Part shown: in pieces, positions 51,476-60,733 of the stretch
Layout of the letters: every line of letters starts with the position of its first letter
How positions within the stretch are numbered: position 1 is the first letter of the stretch
Origin: Alphaproteobacteria bacterium
GTDB taxonomy: Bacteria; Pseudomonadota; Alphaproteobacteria; Micropepsales; Micropepsaceae
NCBI GenBank assembly: GCA_017983635.1
Contig: JAGOBA010000008.1
Span: 101,142-165,141 of the forward strand
Reading direction: 5' to 3'
Length of the DNA: 64,000 bases
The notes under the pieces: generated by a model
Seen by the model: the letters and a program-made list of their open reading frames with translations, nothing else
Told to the model about the DNA's origin: nothing
The model's database searches: none
Made by a program: the position numbers and the translations under genes

Positions 51476-52060
51476 ATGAACTTCGATCAGTTCACGCCCG
51501 TCTATCTGATCGGATATGCCATTTTCGTAGCTATTCGCGGGCTCTACGATCGCGCCGGCGCGGGCCAAAGCTCGACCCGGCGAACGGTCGACCCGCTTGA
51601 GATCATTCTATTGGCACTTGTGGCATTGGGGGTGATGATAGTGCCGTTGGTGGCCATCTTCACACCACTTATGGACCAATTTCGGTTTCTAGCCTTCCCC
51701 ACGGTCCAGTCGGCCGGTGCTATCGCCATGGTCCTATCGTTGGTGTTGTTCTGGCTCTCCCACGTCTATCTCGGAAGCAACTTCTCGCGAACGCTCGACG
51801 TTCAGGAAGGGCATGAGCTGATTACTCGCGGTCCCTATCGCTTTGTGCGCCATCCGATGTACGCCGCCATCTGGCTGTTTGTCATTGCCCAAGCACTTTT
51901 GCTGCCCAATTGGGTGGCCGCGCTTTCGGGCATCGCCGGATTCGCGCCGATGTACTTTCTTCGGGTGCCACGCGAGGAAAGGTTGATGAGCGAGCAATTC
52001 GGTTCGCAGTACGAGGACTACCAACGAAGGACGCCCCGTTTGTTTCCACGGATCGTCTAG
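51476..52060 (+). CDS. Isoprenylcysteine carboxyl methyltransferase-like (ICMT/PEMT) protein
   Basis: 194 aa from the ATG at 51476, with five membrane helices. The C-terminal part GPYRFVRHPMYAAIWLFVIAQAL followed by VPREERLMSEQFGSQYEDYQRRTPRLFP is the AdoMet-binding signature of the ICMT/PEMT family (PF04191/PF04140). The bacterial members methylate unknown small lipids or thiols. It is close enough to the preceding secreted protein to be one operon. Confidence 0.85.
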   Translation: MNFDQFTPVYLIGYAIFVAIRGLYDRAGAGQSSTRRTVDPLEIILLALVALGVMIVPLVAIFTPLMDQFRFLAFPTVQSAGAIAMVLSLVLFWLSHVYLGSNFSRTLDVQEGHELITRGPYRFVRHPMYAAIWLFVIAQALLLPNWVAALSGIAGFAPMYFLRVPREERLMSEQFGSQYEDYQRRTPRLFPRIV

Positions 52061-52244
52061 GCCTCGACTAGATCGACAGCGAAGTCGAGACTCAAGTGTC
52101 CGATTTCGGACACCACGTTGCGATCTCGGCGAATAGTGCACCAAGCGCAAACTGTTATGCTCTTGTGGTCTGCCCACTTTTCATCCGGGTAATATTGACA
52201 ACATCATTTCACCCGGGCTAAATTCTGACAGCGATGGAAGTGCC

Positions 52245-53048
52245 ATGCGAACGCCGTTCGACATCTTCGACACACCCGTCTTGCGGTTGAGCGATATACG
52301 AGCGCGCCGCGGGCAAAGCCCTCACATTTGCGACTCCTGTATTGAAGGATTTCAGCTGGCCCTAGTGCGGCGCGGCGCCTTTCTGAGGCGCGTGCATGAT
52401 GATTACCTCGTGTCCGACACGACCTCCGCGGCGTTGTTCGAGCAAGGCGACCCCTATCAACTTGAGCCTTTCGGCGGACTCGGCGCGCAGTGCACGATCC
52501 TCAGCTTCAATGAGGATGTCCTGCCCGATCGAACACGCGACGAACTCATGCGCCGGCGAAGACTGCCGCTGCCGCCCTCGGCCGCAGTTGCCGCCCAGCG
52601 CCTCTTTCTGGGTGTCACGCAGGCGAAGGCAGCTGCACTTGTCGTCGAAGAGATCGCGCTCGGCATCGCCATGGAGGTGTCAGGCGCGGGCGACCGCCAT
52701 CGGCGGACGCCGTCACGCTCGGAACACAGGGTGGCCGAGGATGTCCGCGAGCTGATTGCCGCCAGTCCGCTTCGCCCCTACTCCTTGAGCACGATCGCAC
52801 GCGAGTTCAATATCTCGCCCTATCACCTTGCTCACGTCTTCAAGACGGTGACCGGATCGAGCATTGGCCGGTACCAGATGCGACTGCGACTGAACCTGGC
52901 GCTCGACAGTATCGCGCGCGGCGAAAGAAACCTGTCGGCTGTCGCCCTCGGTTTCGGGTTCGCAAGTCACAGCCACTTTACCAGACTGTTCCGCCGGGAG
53001 TTCGGCGTTGCACCGTCCGCAGCGCGCGCCTTGATCGCCGCAACCTAG
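52245..53048 (+). CDS. AraC-family transcriptional regulator
   Basis: 267 aa. A cupin-like sensor half (residues about 10-110: SDIRARRGQSPHICDSCIEGFQLALVRRGAFLRR, DPYQLEPFGGLGAQCTILSF) is followed by the AraC DNA-binding domain with YSLSTIAREFNISPYHLAHVFKTVTGSSIGRYQ and LSAVALGFGFASHSHFTRLFRREFG. The target is unknown; the amidase gene that follows on the same strand, 117 bases away, is a candidate. There is a 184-base gap upstream with no gene. Confidence 0.88.
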   Translation: MRTPFDIFDTPVLRLSDIRARRGQSPHICDSCIEGFQLALVRRGAFLRRVHDDYLVSDTTSAALFEQGDPYQLEPFGGLGAQCTILSFNEDVLPDRTRDELMRRRRLPLPPSAAVAAQRLFLGVTQAKAAALVVEEIALGIAMEVSGAGDRHRRTPSRSEHRVAEDVRELIAASPLRPYSLSTIAREFNISPYHLAHVFKTVTGSSIGRYQMRLRLNLALDSIARGERNLSAVALGFGFASHSHFTRLFRREFGVAPSAARALIAAT

Positions 53049-53165
53049 CTTTGCGGTTGACCGCCGTTCGTTGCCGGCGTGTGGTCAACAAGTTCGTGAC
53101 AGTCGTAGCGCGACGTTCCTGGTAGATGGCGAGCCGAGTCCTGACAATCGCAACGAGGCGTCGGC

Positions 53166-54572
53166 GTGAGCAATCAAATCTGGCGTATGACCGCTGCACA
53201 GCTCGCCGACGGCATCAGGGCAGGCGAACTGACGGCTGTCGAGGTCGTCGAGGCCCACTTAGCGCGAATTTCAACGACGAACCCTACCGTCAACGCTGTC
53301 GTTTCCACGCTGGGAGAAGAAGCCGTCACCTCGGCCCGGGCGGTCGATCAGAGCCGCTCCCGAGGCGAGAAGCTAGGGCCGCTTGCGGGCGTGCCCTTCA
53401 CTGTTAAGAACAACATCGACGTTGCCGGCACGGCCACGACGCATGGCGTGCCGGCGCTGGCAAACGCTATCGCGCCGGGCGATGCGCCGGTCGTCGCACG
53501 GCTGCGTCGCGCCGGCGCGATCCCCATCGGCCGCACCAATCTTCCCGATCTTTCGCTGCGTTTCGACACCTGGAGTTCGCTGCATGGCGCGACGGTGAAC
53601 CCCTGGAATCCGCTGATGTCGCCTGGGGGCTCCAGCGGCGGCGAGGGCGTTGCCGTCGCCGTGGGCATGTCACCGCTCGGGATCGGCAACGACTCCGGCG
53701 GTTCCGTGAGAGTGCCGGCCGCGTTTGGCGGCGTCGCATCGCTGAAACCGAGTTTCGCTCGTCTACCGATGGACCAGATCATCGGCCCACGGGACAGCAG
53801 CTTCGCGTCGCAGATATTTCCAGTGATCGGCTTCTTGGCGCGCTCGATCCGGGACTTGGACCTTGCGCTTTCCCTGACAGTTAGCCCCGACCCACGCGAC
53901 CCTCGCGTGGTGCCTGCGCCGCTCAAGGGCCCTGCCCCGGTTACGCCGATCCGTGTGGCCGTCTGCCCGGACCCCGGGGGGCGTGGTGTCCATCCCGATG
54001 TTGCCTCAGCCGTCGAGCGCGCGGCGGTGGCTTTGCGAGACGCCGGATACGCGACGATCCACGCCGACATTCCTCGCGTTGAGGATGCGGTGGCGGCGTT
54101 CGGGACCCTTGTGATGAGCGAGTTCCAGTTCGCCCGCCCAATGATCGAGCGCCTGATGGCACCGCAAGGATTGCGGTACATCGACTTGGCGCTCCAGCGG
54201 AGTCCGCCGGCAGGATTGGAACGGTATTTGCAGTGTACGGCCGTTCGTCAGGGGATCCAGCGCGACTGGGTAGCATTTCTTTCTGAGTTTCCCCTGATAC
54301 TAGGACCCGTATTCACGGAGCCGGCGGTGCCCGTCGGTTTCGACATACTTGGACCCGACGAGCATGAAATTGTGAACCGCGCTATGCGCCTGTGCGTTGC
54401 GGGGACATTCGTCGGCGCGCCAGCGGTTACCGTTCCCGTAGGCGTCGTGAACAGTATGCCCTTATCAGTACAGATCCTCGCCTCACCCTTCAGGGAAGAT
54501 CTGTGCTTGGACGCGGCGAGCGCGATTGAGAGCAGGCTGGGTGTCTTGACATTGACCGATCCGCGCGGCTGA
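53166..54572 (+). CDS. Amidase (amidase-signature family)
   Basis: 468 aa from a GTG start. The amidase-signature Ser-cisSer-Lys triad is present: Lys in FTVKNNIDVAG, then the glycine/serine-rich loop PGGSSGGEGVAVAVGMSPLGIGNDSGGSVRVPAAFGG. The start SNQIWRMTAAQLADGIRAGELTAVEVVEAHLARI and the late FVGAPAVTVPVG also fit the family (PF01425). It hydrolyses an amide to an acid and ammonia; the natural substrate is unknown. No signal peptide, so it is cytosolic. Confidence 0.9.
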   Translation: MSNQIWRMTAAQLADGIRAGELTAVEVVEAHLARISTTNPTVNAVVSTLGEEAVTSARAVDQSRSRGEKLGPLAGVPFTVKNNIDVAGTATTHGVPALANAIAPGDAPVVARLRRAGAIPIGRTNLPDLSLRFDTWSSLHGATVNPWNPLMSPGGSSGGEGVAVAVGMSPLGIGNDSGGSVRVPAAFGGVASLKPSFARLPMDQIIGPRDSSFASQIFPVIGFLARSIRDLDLALSLTVSPDPRDPRVVPAPLKGPAPVTPIRVAVCPDPGGRGVHPDVASAVERAAVALRDAGYATIHADIPRVEDAVAAFGTLVMSEFQFARPMIERLMAPQGLRYIDLALQRSPPAGLERYLQCTAVRQGIQRDWVAFLSEFPLILGPVFTEPAVPVGFDILGPDEHEIVNRAMRLCVAGTFVGAPAVTVPVGVVNSMPLSVQILASPFREDLCLDAASAIESRLGVLTLTDPRG

Positions 54573-54589
54573 GCCCCGCGGCATCGGCC

Positions 54590-54787
54590 CTACCGGCGCG
54601 AACTGACCAGGCGCACTATGACAACGGCGGCCAGCGCCGCCGCCGCCGCAATGCCCGCAATGTCAACGGCGCGCAGTGAGCCGCTTCCGTTTGAGAGCGT
54701 AAGCCCCAGCGCGACGGCCGCAGCGACCACGGGGCCAGCAATGATCGCACGCAATCTCCCTTTGCGGGACTTATCGTCCTCTGACAC
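54590..54787 (-). CDS. Small two-helix membrane protein
   Basis: 65 aa. A charged N-terminus (MSEDDKSRKGRLR) is followed by two hydrophobic helices (AIIAGPVVAAAVALGLTLSNGSG and VDIAGIAAAAALAAVVIVRLV). It resembles the 67-aa protein at 38867-39070 in design, though not clearly in sequence. Function unknown; it converges with the amidase gene. Confidence 0.5.
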   Translation of the reverse strand: MSEDDKSRKGRLRAIIAGPVVAAAVALGLTLSNGSGSLRAVDIAGIAAAAALAAVVIVRLVSSRR

Positions 54788-55159
54788 CTACTTACTCCTC
54801 GCTCCGAACCTTGCACGACGATCTCCTGGAATGAAGTCGCTGACTGAAAACGGTAGTCATTCGACCAGCCGGGCGCTTTCACAATATTGCTGAATGCAAC
54901 CTCTCATGGAACACGCTAACGTGGACTCGGTCGCAACCCTTTCAGACAGACCCCATCGTGTCGCGAATGTAGGAACGGGTTACGTGCGCCTCATGAGCGG
55001 GGTCACCACCAGAGTGAAAAGGACGAGAGAAACGCAAACCGCAAGATCATGATAGCGACGTGCCGGCGCTGGCTTATGCTTGCGACACCTGCGCGGCGTA
55101 CGGACGAGTGTCACTTGCGCTTCGCTGTGAAGGCTGCGCCAAGAAAGGTCGAAGAGCCT
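54788..55159. other. 372 bases without a gene
   Basis: No convincing coding frame, RNA gene or repeat is seen here. An in-frame extension of the following aspartyl protease up to 55049 has no family resemblance and precedes the signal peptide. Confidence 0.4.
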
Positions 55160-55999
55160 ATGATGTTGCGTCGCGCAACGATCGTCGGAGTCGCCGCGTT
55201 ATGGTGGATCAGCCTCGCGGCGGCGCAAAGTGTCGTTTGGCTTGAACCCTACGCGGGCAAGCTCAAGCATGTGCGCGTCACGGTCGCTGGAGCCGAGCGT
55301 CAGTTTCTGTTCGATACGGGCGGCGGCTACACGCTTGTCACCCCGCAATTGGCGCGGCTGATCGGCTGCACCCCATCAGGGCGGATTGCCGGATTTCGAA
55401 TGACGGGCGCAAGGTTCGACACGGCAACGTGCGCGAGCGTTCGCCTCACGATTGGCTCATTGCCTTCTCGCGTAGAGGCGGTGGGCGTCTTCGACCTAAT
55501 GGCGCTCCTGCCGAAGGAACTCCCAGCGCTTGAAGGCGTCATTTCGCTGGCGAGCTTTCGTGCGCAGAGAGTTACATTGGATCTTGCGGGTGGCCGAATG
55601 ATCGTTGGCGCAGAGTCCAACGGAGTTCCTTTTCCCTGTCGCGCCGCCACCGGCCTTGATGGCAGCAACTATGTGCTTTTCGCGTCGGTCGAACGGTCCG
55701 GATCGGCGTACTGGTTTGAAATCGATTCAGGAAATCTGGACTCGGTTTTGGTCGCACCTCACGCGGCGCCACAATTCGGACTAGACCCCACCACGAAGGA
55801 AGCCACCGAAACGGACCTCGCGCTCGGGCAGTCGGCTTCCGCACGCGTGTCCGTCCGCGTGGCTAACATTCTCTATGACGGCGTGTTGAGTGCGCAGTTC
55901 CTTGAAGGTGGCACGCTCTCTGCCAATCTCAGTGACGCGCCGACCTGCCGGTGGCAACCGCGTGCTCAGCGTAGCGCGACTGGGGTGGAACAGCCGTGA
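55160..55999 (+). CDS. Secreted retropepsin-like aspartyl protease, second motif altered
   Basis: 279 aa from the ATG at 55160, followed by a signal peptide (TIVGVAALWWISLAAA). The first lobe has the active-site motif FLFDTGGGYTLV near residue 56. In the second lobe the matching place reads FEIDSGNLDSVLV (DSG instead of DTG), near residue 194. DSG is accepted in several aspartyl proteases, so both lobes may work together. Third member of this type in the window. Periplasmic, substrate unknown. Confidence 0.78.
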   Translation: MMLRRATIVGVAALWWISLAAAQSVVWLEPYAGKLKHVRVTVAGAERQFLFDTGGGYTLVTPQLARLIGCTPSGRIAGFRMTGARFDTATCASVRLTIGSLPSRVEAVGVFDLMALLPKELPALEGVISLASFRAQRVTLDLAGGRMIVGAESNGVPFPCRAATGLDGSNYVLFASVERSGSAYWFEIDSGNLDSVLVAPHAAPQFGLDPTTKEATETDLALGQSASARVSVRVANILYDGVLSAQFLEGGTLSANLSDAPTCRWQPRAQRSATGVEQP

Positions 56000-56242
56000 G
56001 TTCCGCGGTGCCCGCTACCGCCATTTAGGGACTCACTGGCCGATGCGATCAAATCGAAGTACACAACTGCACGAGAGCAGAGCAAGCGGCATTTGCGGAG
56101 CTGGACGCGGAGACGGCAGCGGCAATGATAGCCCCTCCCGCGAATGCTCGGTACATCGCATATGGCGTCAACACTGTCGATGTGCGCGCTAGCCCTGACG
56201 TGCTGCAGCGACGCCGCATATTCGCCAGGGGAGTCTGAGGGG

Positions 56243-56671
56243 TCAAGGCGGGCTACCGGCCTTGCGCGGTTGATCTTGAACGCGGTCATCGGTTGCTGCG
56301 CCCGACGCGACACCGTTGGCGCTGCCGAACTGCGACTGGGTCGATGCGTAGGACTGCAGAACGCCGTTCTGATCGAACGTCAAAGAGACGTTCGAGAAGT
56401 GGCTGTCTGCGCCGCCGACCAGAGGGCCGATGATCGGGATGAAGCTCTCGGGTCGCGCTTGTGCTTGGATGTAGGTGTAGCCGATGATCCTCTGACCGGT
56501 GTTCAGGAGGATATTGCTAGTTGGCTTGCCGAGGCGCGCGATCACGTCGCTGATCGTGGTCGTGCCCTTTTCGAAGCTGGTTAGCGCGCTCTCGTCGACT
56601 TGAACGCCGGTTGATGTGCAGCCGCTGATCGCGAGCGCCAGCGGCAACAGCATGAAGCATGGGCGATGCAT
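56243..56671 (-). CDS. BamE/SmpA-like outer-membrane lipoprotein
   Basis: 142 aa. The signal peptide ends in a lipobox (LPLALAISGCTSTG), so Cys18 is probably lipidated. The BamE/SmpA fold is suggested by FEKGTTTISDVIARLGKPTSNILLNTGQRIIGYTYIQ (the G-x-T-T-x-x-D-V-x-x-x-x-G-x-P motif) and SLTFDQNGVLQSY. It may help outer-membrane assembly or serve as a paralogue of BamE. The last 30 residues are repeated as a decayed copy at 46840-46930. Confidence 0.82.
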   Translation of the reverse strand: MHRPCFMLLPLALAISGCTSTGVQVDESALTSFEKGTTTISDVIARLGKPTSNILLNTGQRIIGYTYIQAQARPESFIPIIGPLVGGADSHFSNVSLTFDQNGVLQSYASTQSQFGSANGVASGAATDDRVQDQPRKAGSPP

Positions 56672-56695
56672 TGGTTCTTTCCCCCTCTTTCTACC

Positions 56696-57034
56696 TCAAA
56701 GGTCTCTGATCGACTTTGCCGATTGAAGCTTTCGCTGCGTCGTGTAGCGCAGACGGCGGATCCCTCCGCGAACGCCGCCGAATGGGATCGGACGAATTCG
56801 CTTCACGCGTCCGTCGAACACGACTTTGTAGGTGCCGTCTGCGCGTTGTTTGACGCTGCGAACGCGCGCGATGTGAGTAATCGCTGACTTGGGTGCCGTC
56901 TCGTAGGCTGCGGTCCACTTCACTTTGCCGGCTTTTCGTGCCGCCATCTTCAACGGATACCAACAACCCTGACCTACGAACACGCGGTTGAACTCGCCCG
57001 TTGGTGTCGGCACTACGATTGTATCGAATTCCAT
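56696..57034 (-). CDS. Short conserved protein of unknown function, island left edge
   Basis: 112 aa from an ATG with AAAGGGG 8 bases upstream. It reads EFDTIVVPTPTGEFNRVFVGQGCWYPLKM, then AAYETAPKSAITHIARVRSV and YKVVFDGRVKRIRPIPF, ending RLRYTTQRKLQSAKSIRDL. I know this arrangement (WY-(P/A), SAITHIA, RYTT...L..A) as a widespread small protein often seen near restriction or defence genes, but I cannot name a family or reaction. It is divergent from the XRE regulator. Confidence 0.6.
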   Translation of the reverse strand: MEFDTIVVPTPTGEFNRVFVGQGCWYPLKMAARKAGKVKWTAAYETAPKSAITHIARVRSVKQRADGTYKVVFDGRVKRIRPIPFGGVRGGIRRLRYTTQRKLQSAKSIRDL

Positions 57035-57106
57035 CTTTGACCCCTTTCGATCTTGACCCGCGGACCCATGGCAACGCCCCGCCCGCCGAAGTACACATTA
57101 CCTCTC

Positions 57107-57138
57107 TATCGGATTTTTCAATATGCGAATTTTCGATA
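57107..57138. promoter_or_regulatory. Possible operator between the divergent island genes
   Basis: TATCG (57107-57111) and CGATA (57134-57138) bound an AT-rich stretch with partial two-fold symmetry, 69 bases upstream of the 112-aa gene and 39 bases upstream of the XRE gene. It is the obvious place for the XRE protein to bind, but the symmetry is weak. Confidence 0.3.
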
Positions 57139-57177
57139 TAGGTGACTGAGCCACGAATGGACGGGTGAACCCTCCGA

Positions 57178-57429
57178 ATGTGGCTGGACCAGAAGCTGTA
57201 CAAGGCCGTGGGCGACGCGTTGGCGGCGGCGCGGGCCCATGCGGGCGTTAAGCAAGTTGACCTCGCCAAGAGGCTACGCAAGCCGCAGTCGTTCATTTCG
57301 AGCTACGAGAGCGGGCAGAGGCGGGTCGATGTGCTCGAACTTGTGCGGATCTGCGAGGAGCTGGGGGCGGACCCGCGACGGGTGTTCGCCGATATCTTGG
57401 CGCGGCAGCTGAAGTCGAGGCGGAAGTAG
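57178..57429 (+). CDS. XRE-family helix-turn-helix regulator
   Basis: 83 aa, a single HTH_3 domain: GDALAAARAHAGVKQVDLAKRLRKPQSFISSYESGQRRVDVLELVRICEEL. The basic tail is ADILARQLKSRRK. Small XRE proteins of this type act as repressors in mobile elements and defence islands. It is divergent from the 112-aa protein and precedes the DUF3489/DUF2924/recombinase group. Confidence 0.88.
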   Translation: MWLDQKLYKAVGDALAAARAHAGVKQVDLAKRLRKPQSFISSYESGQRRVDVLELVRICEELGADPRRVFADILARQLKSRRK

Positions 57430-57563
57430 ACCTCCGCTCGCAAGATCCTTCATCATCAGATGGCGTAGGCGCGCCTGAAAGAGCAATGGCATTGCTCCGA
57501 TACCGGGTCGACTTCGGGCGCTGGGCACGCATGGGTGGGGGCGTCAAGGACGGAGGGTTGCCT

Positions 57564-57797
57564 ATGGCGAGCCAAGATGCGGATGCGATGCTGATGACGC
57601 TGATTGGGTTGTTTCATAAGCGGTTGGCGGATGCGACGTCGATTGCGGCGGCGGCTAAGGCTTGTGCTGGGGCTGGGAACGTTAATGAGGCGGTTCGGAT
57701 CTCGCTTTCGATTGATCAGCCGCTTTATGACGCGACGAAGCTTTCGGAGGCGGCGGCGTTGCTGAAGCGGATGGCGGATGAGGGCGAGATCGATTGA
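57564..57797 (+). CDS. Small helical protein, unknown function
   Basis: 77 aa from the ATG at 57564 (MASQDADAMLMTLIGLFHKRLADATSIAAAAKACAGAGNVNEAVRI...). An in-frame ATG 78 bases upstream looks spurious. The protein is predicted helical and soluble, and ends in LLKRMADEGEID. Genes of this size often sit beside DUF3489/DUF2924/recombinase clusters. The function is unknown. Confidence 0.5.
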   Translation: MASQDADAMLMTLIGLFHKRLADATSIAAAAKACAGAGNVNEAVRISLSIDQPLYDATKLSEAAALLKRMADEGEID

Positions 57798-57899
57798 GGC
57801 ATTGGAATTGACGCTCCGCCCTGACGCGCGACTTGCGCTTGTCGGGGCTTGAGGTGGTGGCGGCTGATGATTGCCGCCATAACCTCAAGGAGCGAATGC

Positions 57900-58472
57900 A
57901 TGAGCAAATTGAACGATATCCAACTGGTGCTGCTGTCGAATGCAGCGAAGCGCGACGATGGCGGGCTGACGCGATCGGCGAAACTGAGGCCCGAGGCGAT
58001 GGAGCAGGCGGTGGCGGGGCTGCTCTCGCGCAAGTTCATCAGGACCGTGCCGAAGACTGGCTCATTGCCGCTTTGGAAGAAGGAGCCGGATGGCGAGCCG
58101 GTGTCGTTGGTGATCACCGAGAAGGGATTGGAGGCCATCGGCATTGCCGCGGGTGATCCGAACCAACCTCCCCGCATTGTTGTGACGAAGGGGAAGGCTT
58201 CGAAGGCGAAGGAGCCAACGGGCGGACCGACGAAGAAGACGCCCAGCGCGAAGCCGAAGCCGGGTGGCCCTCGCCCTTCCAGCAAGATCGCGAGGGTGGT
58301 TGAGATGCTGCGTAAGCCCGGTGGGGCCTCGATCAAGGCGATCATGGATGCCACCGACTGGCAGGCTCACAGCGTGCGCGGCGCCATTGCGGGGGCGATC
58401 AAGAAGAAGATGGGGCTCAGGGTCGTTGCCGAGACGCGCGGGGATGAGCGCGTTTACCGGATCGGGGGCTAG
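57900..58472 (+). CDS. DUF3489 protein
   Basis: 190 aa from the ATG at 57900. The N-terminal part is a winged-helix-like region (MSKLNDIQLVLLSNAAKRDDG, LLSRKFIRTVPKT, SLVITEKGLEAIGI). A basic linker (about residues 98-130) leads to the DUF3489 domain (PF11994): SKIARVVEMLRKPGGASIKAIMDATDWQAHSVRGAIAG, then ERVYRI. The architecture suggests a DNA-binding protein. It is typically followed by DUF2924 and a serine recombinase, as here. Confidence 0.85.
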   Translation: MSKLNDIQLVLLSNAAKRDDGGLTRSAKLRPEAMEQAVAGLLSRKFIRTVPKTGSLPLWKKEPDGEPVSLVITEKGLEAIGIAAGDPNQPPRIVVTKGKASKAKEPTGGPTKKTPSAKPKPGGPRPSSKIARVVEMLRKPGGASIKAIMDATDWQAHSVRGAIAGAIKKKMGLRVVAETRGDERVYRIGG

Positions 58473-58475
58473 CCG

Positions 58476-59011
58476 ATGCGCAAGAGGAAGATGTTCGCCC
58501 CGGAGCTGGGCTCCGGGGCCTATGCGCCCGCACGTCCGATCGATCCGCGCGAGCCGGAGGTCGAGCGGGAGATCGCGAAGATCGAGCGAATGTCGCTGAT
58601 CGAGCTTCGGGAGGCTTGGTTCAAGCGGTTCGGGAAGGCGGCGCCGAAGCTCAAGGGGCGGGATCTGCTGATCCGGGTGCTGGCGTTCCGGCTGCAGGCG
58701 GATGTGTTCGGCGATCATTCGCCGGAGGTGAAGCGCAAGCTGGCGCATCTGGCCTCGGTGCTCGCCAAAGACCCGAAGGCGACGTTGTTCCCGACGCCCT
58801 CGCTCAAGCCCGGGATTGTACTCACCCGGGAGTACAGGGGCGTTGTCCATAGGGTGCTCGTGCAGAATGAGGGGTATCTCTATGATGAGAAAACCTACCG
58901 CAGCCTCAGCGATGTTGCCCGGGCGATCACGGGCACGCAATGGTCGGGGCCGCGCTTCTTCGGGATCGAGCAGCGGGTGCGGCGGCAGATCAAGGCAAAG
59001 GCCTCTGCTCC

Positions 59012-59015
<4 letters not shown>
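58476..59015 (+). CDS. DUF2924 protein
   Basis: 179 aa. DUF2924 (PF11149) is recognised from REIAKIERMSLIELREAWFKRFGKAAP, KGRDLLIRVLAFRLQ, PGIVLTREYRGVVHRVLVQNEGYLYDEKTYRSLSDVARAITGTQWSGPRFFG. The last part is a compact beta domain often seen in recombinase-associated proteins. It begins 3 bases after DUF3489 and overlaps the recombinase start by 4 bases (ATGA), so the three are one translational unit and presumably work together in element mobility. Confidence 0.88.
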
Positions 59016-60652
<1,637 letters not shown>

Positions 60653-60733
60653 ACGCAACTCGAACCAAGCCTATCACAGCAAGACTCCTTCGCTGGATCA
60701 AACTCATCCTGTGCAAACAGAAACGAGAACTGC

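Noticed and set aside
50574..55052. Identical 16-mer AACCGCAAGATCATGA at 50574 and 55037, each before a secreted-protein gene
   Set aside because: One shared 16-mer is expected about once by chance in 64 kb, and the flanks do not match.
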